DNA from: Thermococcus sp. M39
GTDB lineage: Archaea > Methanobacteriota_B > Thermococci > Thermococcales > Thermococcaceae
Assembly: GCF_012027325.1 (NCBI RefSeq)
Contig: NZ_SNUG01000003.1
Coordinates: 186,001-250,000, forward strand
Length of the DNA: 64,000 nt
Reading direction: 5' to 3'
The position numbers and the translations under genes are program-made. The notes beneath the pieces were generated by a model. That model had not been told where the DNA came from. It searched no databases and worked only from the letters and a program-made list of their open reading frames with translations. Positions 1 through 8,764 of this stretch are shown piece after piece. Within the stretch, counting starts at the first letter, position 1. Every line of letters begins with the position of its first letter.

Positions 1-991
1 AAGAAACTTTTCCTTCAATTTTGATTATTCCTGCTCGTTCTGGACTGCATATTGAATTTTCAAGCTTTTCCCTTGGGAGCTTAACCGAACAGTTTAGGCA
101 CACAAGGGATCTTTCCCTTCTAAGAGCTTCAAATTTTATTATATCTCCAATTCTTGCAGAGAACGAGTATAATTTTAGATCAGTACAATTTAAACCCAAA
201 CTTCTACCAGATTTGACGACCTGACAACTTCCGTAGACTATATCACCAACATTCTCTTCTCCGAGTGGTTTTCTCTTAGCTTTCCCAATTAATTTAACGT
301 CATCTGGACTGTTTACATAAAGAGTAAGTGTGGAATAAAGCCGTGCAATTCCTAAGATTTCGACTTTATCTCCAAGATTCAGAGAAAACTTATATGGAAG
401 ATAAACCTTAACCTTTTCTTTTCCGTTCCATATCACTGTCGGCGTTCCGTTGTTTATGACCACTCCAACAACTCTATAAGGAAAACCATCCTTTGGTTCT
501 GCCAAAAAATCCCCCACTTCAAAGCTGAGAATGTAAAATGTATTCCCGTAAAGTACGCCCTTAGCATTCACTTCAGCTCCTTTTTGGATGTTTAAGCATT
601 TGTTAAGTTTCACTTTTTGAGGAATGAGAATGTAGCAGTTGTAATCTACCCAATAAACTCCAGATAAATTGGAAATAAGCAGTTCTTCAGCACTTCCATT
701 TGCAATCTCTAGTGGATACAAAGCTCTCCTCTCTTTGTCAGTTAATTTCCCTCTGATAGTGTAAATTCTGCCCTCTGTTAAATTTCTGTAAACCATGACA
801 GTTTCATATCCATTCGTAAGCACACTAAAATCACCTTTAGAGTAGACACAAAGACCAGTAAAAACTACTGTATCTCCCTTTTGAGCACTTTTAAGGCTTG
901 TATACTCATCATGTCCAATAACATACACAGCACCCAGCATAATCAGAGAAGCCAATATTACTACCATGACATATATTTTTTGCTTAACCAT
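1..991 (-). CDS. exported OB-fold-repeat protein, 3' end cut off
   Basis: This frame is open from an ATG at 989-991 down to the window edge with no stop, so the carboxyl end is missing. About 330 residues are visible. Residues 5-26 form one hydrophobic helix (signal peptide or membrane anchor); the rest is predicted outside the cell. Short beta-rich segments repeat a pattern of the type KGDTVVFTG, KGAEVNAKGVL, LGDKVEILG and IGDIIKFEA, which resembles OB-fold strands. Several Cys residues occur in the visible part. I do not recognise a family and assign no function. Upstream on the minus strand is a TTTAAA-type TATA near 1013-1020. The gene follows the KaiC-like pair on the same strand after a gap of about 110 bases. 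Confidence 0.75.
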   Translation of the reverse strand, partial: MVKQKIYVMVVILASLIMLGAVYVIGHDEYTSLKSAQKGDTVVFTGLCVYSKGDFSVLTNGYETVMVYRNLTEGRIYTIRGKLTDKERRALYPLEIANGSAEELLISNLSGVYWVDYNCYILIPQKVKLNKCLNIQKGAEVNAKGVLYGNTFYILSFEVGDFLAEPKDGFPYRVVGVVINNGTPTVIWNGKEKVKVYLPYKFSLNLGDKVEILGIARLYSTLTLYVNSPDDVKLIGKAKRKPLGEENVGDIVYGSCQVVKSGRSLGLNCTDLKLYSFSARIGDIIKFEALRRERSLVCLNCSVKLPREKLENSICSPERAGIIKIEGKVS

Positions 992-1103
992 GATAGTAAG
1001 TAAATATACAACTTTAAAAAGTTTTCTTTTAACAATGGTGTTGACAGTAAGATTGGCAGTAACCGGGAGGTAATTAAACGAGTACAGCAACCATAATAGA
1101 AAA

Positions 1104-1868
1104 TCAGAGTTGGAGCTTAATTCCAGATTCCGTTATTTCATAAGGTACCCAAGAAAGAACATGTTTAGTTCTTCTCATCCCATAGACTCTTAGATACCTT
1201 CTGAGAGTCATATTTTCTTCTATTAATCTCATTTCAATTATTCCATCAACTATTGCTTTGACCATCATCTCAACATGAGGCTCTTCAATTCCAGAGTTCA
1301 TTTCTAATATCCACACTTGTTTGTGTCTATGAGCAAACTCTTTTAAATCTTCCAAGAATTTGTATATTTGCTTTTTATCCGTTTCAAAGAATATGGGAGT
1401 TAAAGATGATATTACTCCAGTTATCATTGGAGGGTTCTTTTGAGATAAAATCTTTAGGGTTATATCTTTTATAGCATCAATAAGCTGGGTTGTGTCCGTG
1501 ATATCAGTAACGACAGCTTCATCGAAAGTGAACCTAGGGGTGCCTCTCAATCTTTGGCTGTAGGCATCAAGCACGAAGAATGTATCCTCAAGATATGGCA
1601 TAAAATCCCATCCAAAACTAAGAGCATTACTTACAAATTCATATTTTGAGATATCAACGAGTATACCAATTGTAGGATACCCCATAGCTAGCTGCGTGTG
1701 AATAAACTGGCTGATAAAAGTTGTTTTTCCAGATTTTGGATCACCAATAAGCAGAATAACGCTCCCTTTGGGGATGCCCCCCATTATGAGATCATCTATT
1801 ATCCCTGTTGACACTCTTTCCACGTGTTTTTCGACTTCCTCGTATACTTCAAAGAGACTTTGATCCAA
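1104..1868 (-). CDS. KaiC-like RecA-fold protein, degenerate ATPase
   Basis: A single-domain KaiC/RecA-superfamily protein of 254 residues. Walker A is GDPKSGKT at residues 42-49. Two features of its neighbour at 1899-2648 are missing: the Walker B aspartate (VISS where the neighbour has VIDS) and the acidic pair after strand 2 (LVDI where the neighbour has TLEE). It may therefore bind but not hydrolyse nucleotide. I chose the TTG at 1866-1868 because GGGGGTG sits eight bases upstream. The longer frame from TTG at 1889 would place that ribosome binding site inside the gene; the choice remains uncertain. It lies about 30 bases downstream of the intact paralog, presumably co-transcribed. Its function is unknown; archaeal KaiC-like proteins are usually thought to act in signalling. 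Confidence 0.8.
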   Translation of the reverse strand: MDQSLFEVYEEVEKHVERVSTGIIDDLIMGGIPKGSVILLIGDPKSGKTTFISQFIHTQLAMGYPTIGILVDISKYEFVSNALSFGWDFMPYLEDTFFVLDAYSQRLRGTPRFTFDEAVVTDITDTTQLIDAIKDITLKILSQKNPPMITGVISSLTPIFFETDKKQIYKFLEDLKEFAHRHKQVWILEMNSGIEEPHVEMMVKAIVDGIIEMRLIEENMTLRRYLRVYGMRRTKHVLSWVPYEITESGIKLQL

Positions 1869-1898
1869 TGCCAGAACACCCCCAAGCAAAAACTTGGT

Positions 1899-2648
1899 CT
1901 AGTAGATTTCTCCACTTGGATAAACAACTATCCCGTGGCTAGTTATTTCAAAGGGATATTTTCTCATTGAGTGTTTTGTTTCACGCATTTTCCTAATAAG
2001 CAGATACCTCTTCAGCTCAATGTTTCTCTCTTGAAGATCAAGGATAACAACACCCCTCGCTATGTACTCCTCAATTCCATATCTGCTTATTCTTCCAGCA
2101 CTTGGGTCAGGAGCCTCAGTTGTCAAAATTGTTGTGACCCCCATTTCTAGGAGGATTGTATTTAATTTCAGGAGAACTTCCCTAATCTGCTTTTCTTCTT
2201 TGAGTCTAAACGCTATTGATGGAATAGAGTCAATAACTAATCGCTTTGCATTTATACTTTTGACAACTCTATAAATATACCTCAGGAACTGATCGATATT
2301 GAACTTATCCTCAAGAGCAAACTTTTCTTCTGAGGGCAGGCCAACACTTGAACTGACACCATCGACAATAGCAATCAATCCCTGCTCCTCATATTTTTTA
2401 AAATCCCAACCAAAAGAGCGCATTTCTCTTCTAAGATCTTTTGCTCTTTCCTCTAAGGTAACAAAAACTCCGGGTTCTCCATACTCCTCTGCACCTTTAT
2501 ATATAAACTGCGCTCCAAAAGTTGTTTTACCAGTACCTGTACCACCCGTTACTAGGACAGTTGTATTTTCAGGGAAACCTCCTTCAATTAGCTCGTCAAA
2601 CCCAGGAATACCACTTTTGACTCTTTTCACCGTATAAGGTTCGATCAT
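1899..2648 (-). CDS. KaiC-like RecA-superfamily ATPase
   Basis: A 249-residue single KaiC domain. Walker A is GGTGTGKT (about residues 35-42), the TLEE motif carries the expected catalytic acidic residues, and Walker B is LVIDS. The carboxyl part (KMRETKHSMRKYPFEIT) is typical of archaeal KaiC-like proteins and is shared with the third copy at 40091-40834. The start is the ATG at 2646-2648, five bases after GGTGA; the upstream GTG at 2655-2657 is part of that site. The gene heads a two-gene unit with the degenerate paralog. A 16-base inverted repeat lies directly upstream (2661-2676). Such proteins may form hexamers and regulate partners, but no partner gene for this pair is visible here. Confidence 0.88.
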   Translation of the reverse strand: MIEPYTVKRVKSGIPGFDELIEGGFPENTTVLVTGGTGTGKTTFGAQFIYKGAEEYGEPGVFVTLEERAKDLRREMRSFGWDFKKYEEQGLIAIVDGVSSSVGLPSEEKFALEDKFNIDQFLRYIYRVVKSINAKRLVIDSIPSIAFRLKEEKQIREVLLKLNTILLEMGVTTILTTEAPDPSAGRISRYGIEEYIARGVVILDLQERNIELKRYLLIRKMRETKHSMRKYPFEITSHGIVVYPSGEIY

Positions 2649-2660
2649 CTCAATCACCCG

Positions 2661-2676
2661 GTAATATTGATATTAC
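2661..2676. promoter_or_regulatory. inverted repeat before the KaiC-like pair
   Basis: GTAATAT-TG-ATATTAC: two perfect seven-base arms around a two-base centre, ending 12 bases above the start at 2648. It lies at the promoter/leader boundary, so it could be an operator half-site pair. That role is inference. Confidence 0.4.
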
Positions 2677-2926
2677 AACATTTAGCTCTTATTAAGTTTT
2701 ATCTTTCCCCATCTTGTTATGACTAATTTATTTTGGACTGTTAAGCAATATAAAATTTTTGGAGTAAAGTTTCAGATTTTCTGCACTTTCTGCAATCTCA
2801 ATTGTTAATTTTACAAATTTAGGGAATATCCACAAAAAAGAAGGCAATGATAGATACCATGAGGTAATCTTTTTAGAGAGCATAAGAGTTTTATGCCCAA
2901 ACTAACAACCTCCTTAAGGTGAGGTC

Positions 2927-4123
2927 ATGCTAGATCCCTTTGGAAAGAGAGCAAGGGAGATATTAAAAGAATTTGAAAACATCAACAGCTTCTTAGAGAT
3001 TATTCCAACATATCTAGATATAAATCTGGCATTAGAACGAGTTGTATGGTTAAAAGACAATGTCATCCCTAGATACATTTTAGATACTGATGATCTGAAA
3101 GACCTAATGGGATTTTACGCCCTTCTAGGTGCTCTAGCATTTTCTCCATATGGATTTGAAATGGAGCTCGTAAAAGAAGCCAACTTAAGAATTTATCTCA
3201 CCAGAATTGAGAAGTCTAAAAACTTTGAAGAACTATCCCTCTCAATTGAGCCAGTCTCAGAAAATGAGATACCCCAAAGAGATTTAACAATAATTGAAAA
3301 ACGACTTCACAGCGAAATTTCCCCAGAGGAAAGGGATAGAATTGCCCTCAAATATAAAATTAAGCTAAAAGATTTTCTCAGTTTAAATGAAGGCAGTTTA
3401 AAAAGTGTGTATATTAAAAAGGGGTATGCCTATTTAACCAGAAATCAAGTGATAGACCTCTGGAAGAAATCATTTGAGAGAAATCTCGAAAGAGCCGTAA
3501 ATTTATTATATGAGCTCAGAGATGAACTTCCGCAATATTACCTCCAGCTTTACAACAGATTAAGCGAGATTGCAAGAGAACACTTTAAGAAAAGGTTTGA
3601 GAAAGTTGGAAAAGCCAGCACTCAGCCGTTAAGATTTGATTTATTCCCTCCATGTGTTAAAATTGCCCTCGGAGGAGTTCCTAGTGGATTGAGAAACTAT
3701 GCCATAACTGTTCTGTTAACATCATTCTTAAGCTATGCTAGAATATGCCCCAATCCCCCAAGCAAAAATGTGAGAATCAAAGACTGTATAAAGGATTTGA
3801 GTATAATTGAAAAAGAAATTCTACCAATAATAATCGAAGCAGGAAACCGCTGCTCTCCTCCGCTTTTTGAAGACCAGCCGAATGAAATCAAGAACATATG
3901 GTATCATCTCGGCTTTGGATATACCTCAAAGCCCAGGCTGGAAGACAGCGGCACCTCCACTTGGTATTTCCCGCCAAACTGCTCAAAAATTAGAGCAAAT
4001 GCTCCCCAGCTCTGTAAACCAGATAAAGATTGCAAATACATCAAAAATCCCCTCACTTATTATTTGAGAAAGTTGTACTTAGAAAGCAAGAAAGAGAACC
4101 CAGGAGAGGAGAGAAATGAGTGA
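2927..4123 (+). CDS. priL: DNA primase large subunit PriL
   Basis: The non-catalytic large subunit of the archaeal/eukaryotic-type replicative primase, 398 residues, the usual length. It has an alpha-helical amino-terminal domain and a carboxyl-terminal iron-sulfur domain. Candidate [4Fe-4S] ligands are Cys243 (in FPPC), Cys352, Cys363 and Cys369. Further Cys are at 274, 287 and 309. The protein binds the small subunit and helps start and hand over the RNA/DNA primer. The ATG at 2927 follows AAGGTGAGG. The last eight bases overlap priS, so the two subunits are translationally coupled. A TTTTATG element near 2890 may be the TATA box. Confidence 0.95.
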   Translation: MLDPFGKRAREILKEFENINSFLEIIPTYLDINLALERVVWLKDNVIPRYILDTDDLKDLMGFYALLGALAFSPYGFEMELVKEANLRIYLTRIEKSKNFEELSLSIEPVSENEIPQRDLTIIEKRLHSEISPEERDRIALKYKIKLKDFLSLNEGSLKSVYIKKGYAYLTRNQVIDLWKKSFERNLERAVNLLYELRDELPQYYLQLYNRLSEIAREHFKKRFEKVGKASTQPLRFDLFPPCVKIALGGVPSGLRNYAITVLLTSFLSYARICPNPPSKNVRIKDCIKDLSIIEKEILPIIIEAGNRCSPPLFEDQPNEIKNIWYHLGFGYTSKPRLEDSGTSTWYFPPNCSKIRANAPQLCKPDKDCKYIKNPLTYYLRKLYLESKKENPGEERNE

Positions 4124-5153
4124 GCTTTTCAGAGAGGTTACAAAGAAGGAGAGACAACTCTACTATGAAAAGGAATGGAGTGCCAAAAAACTCCCAGCAT
4201 TTATTGTGGAGACTCTTGAAAATAGAGAGTTCGGCTTTGACCATACAGGTGAGGGTCCAAGTGATAGAAAAAATGTATTCCATGATGTTAGGGATTTAGA
4301 AGACTATGTTAGAGCAACTGCGCCTTATGCAATGTTCTCAAGTGTTGCACTTTATGAGGAGCCCAGGGAAATGGGCGGATGGCTTGGCGCAGAGCTTGTT
4401 TTTGACATAGACGCCAAAGATTTACCTTTAAGGAGATGTAACCATGAAAGTGGAACTGTTTGTCCAATTTGCTTAGAGGATGCCAAAGAGCTCGCAAAGG
4501 ATACATTAATCGTTTTAAAGGAGGATTTTGGATTTGAAGATATTCATGTGGTTTATTCAGGGAGAGGCTATCATATAAGGGTTCTCGATGAGTGGGCTCT
4601 TGAACTCGATTCTAAGGCAAGGGAAAAGATTTTAGCATATGTATCTTCAGCCGAGGAGGTTACATTTGAGGATATTCAAAGCAAGAGGATAATGCTGTCC
4701 TCTGGCTACTTCAGGGTGTTCCGTCTTCGCTTTGGATACTTTATAATGCGTGTAAGATACAACCACCTCAAAAACATTGGATTAAATAAAAAGCAAATTA
4801 ATCTAATTCTAAACAACAGAGAAAACATCTACCAGGGATTTGTTAAAGAGGCAAGACTTACAGCTTTTCCGCAAGGTGTAGGGTATAAAACACTCCTTAG
4901 ACTCTTTGCATTATCAACTACATTCTCAAAAGCATACTTTGATGGTAGAGTTACTGTTGACGTTAAAAGAATCCTCAGAGTTCCCTCAAGCCTTCATTCC
5001 AAAGTTGGGTTTATCACAACATATATCGGGAGCAACGAAAAAGAGCTTGAAAAGTTTAATCCCTTTAGAGATGCTGTGCCAAAGTTCAGAAAAGAAGAGG
5101 TCAAACAAGCGTATGAAGAATGGCTCGAGAACAATGAGCTGAAGAGTGAGTAA
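4116..5153 (+). CDS. priS: DNA primase small (catalytic) subunit PriS
   Basis: Catalytic subunit of the archaeal primase, 345 residues, which synthesises primers at replication forks. The active-site aspartates are Asp97 and Asp99 in FDID, and the SGRGYHIR motif (residues 148-155) provides nucleotide-binding residues. A zinc knuckle is visible as Cys108, His110, Cys116 and Cys119. The ATG at 4116 lies inside the priL end (overlap ATGAGTGA) and is preceded by GGAGAGGAGAG. The pair plus the following transporter gene form one plus-strand unit. Confidence 0.96.
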   Translation: MSELFREVTKKERQLYYEKEWSAKKLPAFIVETLENREFGFDHTGEGPSDRKNVFHDVRDLEDYVRATAPYAMFSSVALYEEPREMGGWLGAELVFDIDAKDLPLRRCNHESGTVCPICLEDAKELAKDTLIVLKEDFGFEDIHVVYSGRGYHIRVLDEWALELDSKAREKILAYVSSAEEVTFEDIQSKRIMLSSGYFRVFRLRFGYFIMRVRYNHLKNIGLNKKQINLILNNRENIYQGFVKEARLTAFPQGVGYKTLLRLFALSTTFSKAYFDGRVTVDVKRILRVPSSLHSKVGFITTYIGSNEKELEKFNPFRDAVPKFRKEEVKQAYEEWLENNELKSE

Positions 5154-5155
5154 AA

Positions 5156-6016
5156 ATGGAAATTTCAGGGAGAGTTAAAATAATCTTATCAATGCTAATC
5201 TGGGGAAGTGTTGGGATTTTTGCAAGGTTTACAAATTTAAACGGATTAGGAGTAGCATTCTTTAGGGTCTCATTAGGAGCCTCAATTTTAGCGCTGTTGT
5301 TTAGTATAAAGGATAAATCTTGGTTCCGAGAGGTTAGTGATACCATTAAACAGAAATTTAAATGGGTATTCCTGCTTGGAACTGCACTCGGGCTAAACTG
5401 GGTGTTTTTATTTACGGCCTTTTTGTACACTTCGATAGCAAGGGCAGTCCTTGTTTATTATTTAGCTCCAGTCCTTGCGATACTGATTTCAGCTAAGTTC
5501 CTTAAAGAGAGGATTTCAAAATTCCAAATTTCGCTAATTCTAATGGCTTTTTTAGGTTTGATCATAATAATGAGTGAGCAAAAAATAGATTTAACAAACA
5601 GAGACTTTGCTGGGATTGTATTTGCCCTCATAGCAGCATTTTTCTATGCATTAATTCCTAATTTGGGTAGATTTTTAAAGGACGTAAAAAGCGATGTGCT
5701 GACGTTTACCCAGCTGAGTATAGCATCTATAATCTTGCTTCCTTTTGTTCTCTCCAGTAAAATATCCGTTGGAAAGATTGACTGGTTTGCCGTTGGAATT
5801 TTAGTAGCTGTGCACACTGTTTTTGCACTCTTCCTATACATGGACGGATTAAAAAGCGTTAAAGTTAATGAAGCCGCCTTGCTCAGTTATCTTGACCCTC
5901 TAAGTGCAGTGGTTTATGCATTTTTAGTATTCGGAGAAGTTCCCACCCTGAGAACAATTATTGGTGGGTTCTTAATATTATCGGCGTCCCTTTTAGATAT
6001 ATTAAAGAGAAGATAG
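5156..6016 (+). CDS. DMT-superfamily (EamA) transporter
   Basis: An integral membrane protein of 286 residues with about ten hydrophobic segments in two EamA-type halves, as in the drug/metabolite transporter superfamily. The substrate cannot be told from sequence; the family exports amino acids, nucleosides or other metabolites. The ATG at 5156 is two bases after the priS stop, with GAGTGA as ribosome binding site inside the priS end, so it is co-transcribed with the primase genes although no functional link is evident. A second family member lies at 11503-12342. The gene ends at the 3' end of the convergent RNase P RNA gene. Confidence 0.88.
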   Translation: MEISGRVKIILSMLIWGSVGIFARFTNLNGLGVAFFRVSLGASILALLFSIKDKSWFREVSDTIKQKFKWVFLLGTALGLNWVFLFTAFLYTSIARAVLVYYLAPVLAILISAKFLKERISKFQISLILMAFLGLIIIMSEQKIDLTNRDFAGIVFALIAAFFYALIPNLGRFLKDVKSDVLTFTQLSIASIILLPFVLSSKISVGKIDWFAVGILVAVHTVFALFLYMDGLKSVKVNEAALLSYLDPLSAVVYAFLVFGEVPTLRTIIGGFLILSASLLDILKRR

Positions 6017-6344
6017 GCGAGAGGGCTATAGCCCGCCTTCTGTATTAAGGGAGCATTCGACTAAGCGGCCAACCACGGGACTCACACCGGGAACTCATCG
6101 TCCCTCTTTCGGCCTTGCACCCCGCGGGACGGCCGTTTCACCGATCCCTCCGAGGTCGTCTGCGGGTTAGCTCGGGAGCTGTCACCAGCCCCCTTCGCCG
6201 TTTTCATTCCCATCCCTCGGAGGACGTGTCGTTTCTGCGCCGTTGCCCTCCCTCTCGGGAGGTGCCTTGCGGCACCGCGGCCCCGGTGCGGTGGGCGGAA
6301 CTTCCTCGGGCTCAAGGCCCGGCAACTCCCAGCCCTCTCGCCTA
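6016..6344 (-). ncRNA. rnpB: RNase P RNA (archaeal type A)
   Basis: A GC-rich island of about 329 bases in AT-rich DNA, read on the minus strand. The two ends form a long P1 helix: GGCGAGAGGGCT near 6343 pairs with AGCCCTCTCGCC near 6017. Conserved core elements are present: the GAGGAAGTTCC block near 6300, the ACAGAA sequence near 6040, and several strong GC stems between. RNase P cleaves the 5' leader from tRNA precursors. The length agrees with Thermococcales homologs. The 3' end touches the stop codon of the convergent DMT transporter gene. Exact ends may shift by a few bases. Confidence 0.95.
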
Positions 6345-6362
6345 GAAGAGATTTAGAAAAAA

Positions 6363-6373
6363 GATATTATAAA
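6363..6373 (-). promoter_or_regulatory. TATA box of RNase P RNA gene
   Basis: Minus-strand TTTATAATAT centred about 25 bases upstream of the predicted RNA 5' end at 6344, the normal archaeal TATA-to-start distance. Confidence 0.75.
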
Positions 6374-6380
6374 TGTTTGG

Positions 6381-8006
6381 TCACTTCTTTTTTGGAAGTT
6401 CTCTCTTCTCTATGAATTTTGGGATTTTCGGCTTCCTGTATTTGCCTAGAGGTGACTTTCTCTTAGGCTTTGGCCTTTCTCGTCTCCTCTTGCTGGGTTT
6501 TCTCAGCCCTACAAGAGCCACTACTAAGAAAACCACAGCTAATGCTACAACAAAATATAATATCCAGTTTTTCTTTTCACTCTTTCCTACGCTTTCTGCT
6601 TGAGATGAAGTCGTTTCCTTTGTTCTAATTGTGCTGCTGGAGGATGTTGAAGACAGTGTCTGTGTTGGAGTTTGCTTCTTAACATAAACCGTTCCCTCTC
6701 TAATGCTCTCCTTATCAAATGAAGAAAGCACAAACTGATACTTTGCCTCCCCCTCTGGAAGAGTGAACTCAAGACGTATTTCATTTTTTCCCGAAGTCAA
6801 TACTACTTCCTTCGAGCCCTTATAGAGAGTTCCATTTGCCGCAGTTATCTTATAGCTTAAAACCCCCTCAATTTTTCCCTGATTTTCGTTCATGACTACA
6901 ACTATAAACTCGATCTTTCCACCATCCAGTGTGTGATAGATTATGCTGTCTATTTTTGGGTACGCTATAACATAATACGCTGTCGATTTTTCTCCAAGAG
7001 AGACACCATCATAAGTTACTTTTACAAGAACCTTAACTTCACCGGGAGGCGCCGCTGAGAGTGTAAAGCGAACTATGTTTGTGCCTTTTTGAAGTTGGAC
7101 TGTCTCAGCATATTTGCGAAGCAGTTCGCCGTTTTTATCGTATGTCAAAAGCGTAACATTGAATTTAATGTCTCTTTCAGCCGTTATTGTAACATAAGCT
7201 TCATTTTGAGAATCCTCCATAACTTGAGTGCTCTTTAAAGACAGTGCAGAAAGCTCAACACCAAACTGAATGTAATATTCTTTCGAAAAGCTGTATGTCC
7301 CTCCAGGATATTCCAGAAGGTATACAAGTTTGTAGTTTCCGGACGGTAGATCATAAGGAATCGATAGTTCAAACCGAACTATATTATCCCCTTTTGTCAG
7401 ATTAACAACTTTTGTCATAAGCAAATACTTCTTTCCGTCTCTCTCAAGATATGCAGAGGCTTTCAGCGAAATTATGCTGTTCTTTAAATTTTCAACATGG
7501 GAATAAACAACTATTGTTTCCCCATTAAGCACATAGTTAGAGCTAAAAGGCCTCTCTTTCACATAAGTTATGGCTTCCTTAAAAATAAGCGGTTTGTCAA
7601 CTACTTTCACTGGAACTTTTGCTGTTATTATATAGATATCTCCAGATTCCAAAAAGCCCCAAAAAGTTAAAACGATCTGATAGTTGCCCGGTTTAACGCT
7701 TTCATTCACAAAAAGGGTGTAATCTATTTCTCTGCTCTCCCCAGATTTCCAGTCATTGTATATTGTTTTCTGAAGTTCTAGCCTAAATCCTCCAACCTCA
7801 TTAAGCTTTTCATCCAAAACAACGTACTTGCGGAAGCTTACAACCTTAAAATCAAAATTTTGGTCATTTTTTAGAGTAAAAGTACCTTCTGTATAGTCTC
7901 CAGTAAGCACCAGAATCTCACCTTGAGATGAAAATATGACGAATTGTGCCGACGCAAGAGGCAATAAGAGCAATACTACAGCAATGATTAGTGTTACTCT
8001 TTTCAT
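6381..8006 (-). CDS. type I membrane protein with beta-sandwich ectodomain
   Basis: A 541-residue protein with a signal peptide (residues 1-20, ending ASAQ) and a large extracellular region of repeated beta-strand segments rich in NIVRF/NEIRLEF patterns, like tandem CARDB/NEW3-type Ig folds. A Ser/Thr-rich linker follows, then one membrane helix (starting NWILYFVV) and a very basic cytoplasmic tail of about 40 residues. It is probably a surface-anchored protein; I recognise no catalytic motif. The start is the ATG at 8004-8006, five bases after GGGGGA. The frame is open further up to 8051, but that would overlap the upstream stop. It follows the small membrane protein and UPF0216 on the same strand. 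Confidence 0.82.
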   Translation of the reverse strand: MKRVTLIIAVVLLLLPLASAQFVIFSSQGEILVLTGDYTEGTFTLKNDQNFDFKVVSFRKYVVLDEKLNEVGGFRLELQKTIYNDWKSGESREIDYTLFVNESVKPGNYQIVLTFWGFLESGDIYIITAKVPVKVVDKPLIFKEAITYVKERPFSSNYVLNGETIVVYSHVENLKNSIISLKASAYLERDGKKYLLMTKVVNLTKGDNIVRFELSIPYDLPSGNYKLVYLLEYPGGTYSFSKEYYIQFGVELSALSLKSTQVMEDSQNEAYVTITAERDIKFNVTLLTYDKNGELLRKYAETVQLQKGTNIVRFTLSAAPPGEVKVLVKVTYDGVSLGEKSTAYYVIAYPKIDSIIYHTLDGGKIEFIVVVMNENQGKIEGVLSYKITAANGTLYKGSKEVVLTSGKNEIRLEFTLPEGEAKYQFVLSSFDKESIREGTVYVKKQTPTQTLSSTSSSSTIRTKETTSSQAESVGKSEKKNWILYFVVALAVVFLVVALVGLRKPSKRRRERPKPKRKSPLGKYRKPKIPKFIEKRELPKKK

Positions 8007-8047
8007 TAGCATCCCCCAAATATTTTTGCATTTAGACAATATAAATT

Positions 8048-8314
8048 TCATGTTAAAAGAAGAACTACTCCCAAGAGTGTAAACCCAAAGAAGACAATTA
8101 AACTTACCTTATAAAGGGCAAGTTTTGAGAAGTAAGCTCTGACCATGAGAGCAAGTATTGTGAGCATACTGCCGTAAAAAACTGCGAAAATCCCAAGAGC
8201 CTTCTTTATATCGATCTTTAAGAGCAGAAGTAACCCGAGAACTGCTCCAGCCAATACAGTTATGTGAGGCACTGTGAAAAGGTAGTAATTGAGCAAAACC
8301 CTATTCTCGTCCAT
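8048..8314 (-). CDS. small three-helix membrane protein
   Basis: An 88-residue protein with three hydrophobic helices (about residues 14-32, 36-58 and 66-87), so almost wholly embedded in the membrane. I recognise no family. The ATG at 8312-8314 follows GAGTGAGG by four bases. It sits six bases after the UPF0216 stop and 41 bases before the Ig-like membrane protein, so the three are probably one transcript. Confidence 0.75.
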   Translation of the reverse strand: MDENRVLLNYYLFTVPHITVLAGAVLGLLLLLKIDIKKALGIFAVFYGSMLTILALMVRAYFSKLALYKVSLIVFFGFTLLGVVLLLT

Positions 8315-8320
8315 TGGTCC

Positions 8321-8728
8321 TCACTCCATAATGAATGCATAAGTTGTCGTTGTGGGCAAAGTTTTTCTTATTTTTGGCAGCAAGTATCGAGGGAGAGTGA
8401 CTTCCTTCTTTTCCTCTAGTATGTCATATGTTCCAAGTATCTTCTCAATAACTTTAACCTCAATTTCCCCTCTAACTCTGAAGTATCCATGCCATGCAGT
8501 CGTTATCTCCAGCACAATTGGAAGATTGAGCCTTTCAAGCTCCCATTCCTCTAAGAGGGATTTCAAGTATTCGAGCTCTTCCCTCTTGAAATAGTGGAAG
8601 CTCCCATCTCTAAGCTGTACTTTTGGAGTATCCTCATTTAAAAGCTTCGCTAAGCTCTTTCTCGCTCTAGGTAAGTGGAGGTTAATGCGCAAAATTTCTT
8701 TGTTTATTATTTCGTCCGGCTGAGGCAT
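8321..8728 (-). CDS. UPF0216 (DUF61) family protein
   Basis: A conserved archaeal protein of 135 residues. The amino-terminal MPQPDEIINKEILRIN and following HLPRARKSLAKLL match the UPF0216/DUF61 family as I remember it. No biochemical function is established for the family to my knowledge. The mRNA is probably leaderless: there is no ribosome binding site before the ATG at 8728, and a minus-strand CTTTTTATC TATA box at 8751-8760 is about 28 bases upstream. It opens a three-gene unit with two membrane proteins. Confidence 0.88.
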   Translation of the reverse strand: MPQPDEIINKEILRINLHLPRARKSLAKLLNEDTPKVQLRDGSFHYFKREELEYLKSLLEEWELERLNLPIVLEITTAWHGYFRVRGEIEVKVIEKILGTYDILEEKKEVTLPRYLLPKIRKTLPTTTTYAFIME

Positions 8729-8750
8729 GAATTAAATTAAGACATAGGAG

Positions 8751-8760
8751 AGATAAAAAG
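8751..8760 (-). promoter_or_regulatory. TATA box for the UPF0216 unit
   Basis: Minus-strand CTTTTTATCT, 25-30 bases above the ATG at 8728. With no ribosome binding site in between, this spacing points to a leaderless transcript. Confidence 0.6.
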
Positions 8761-8764
8761 CTTT

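Noticed and set aside
6082-6345. Open frames on both strands in the GC-rich block
   Set aside because: They overlap the RNase P RNA and have no protein-like composition.
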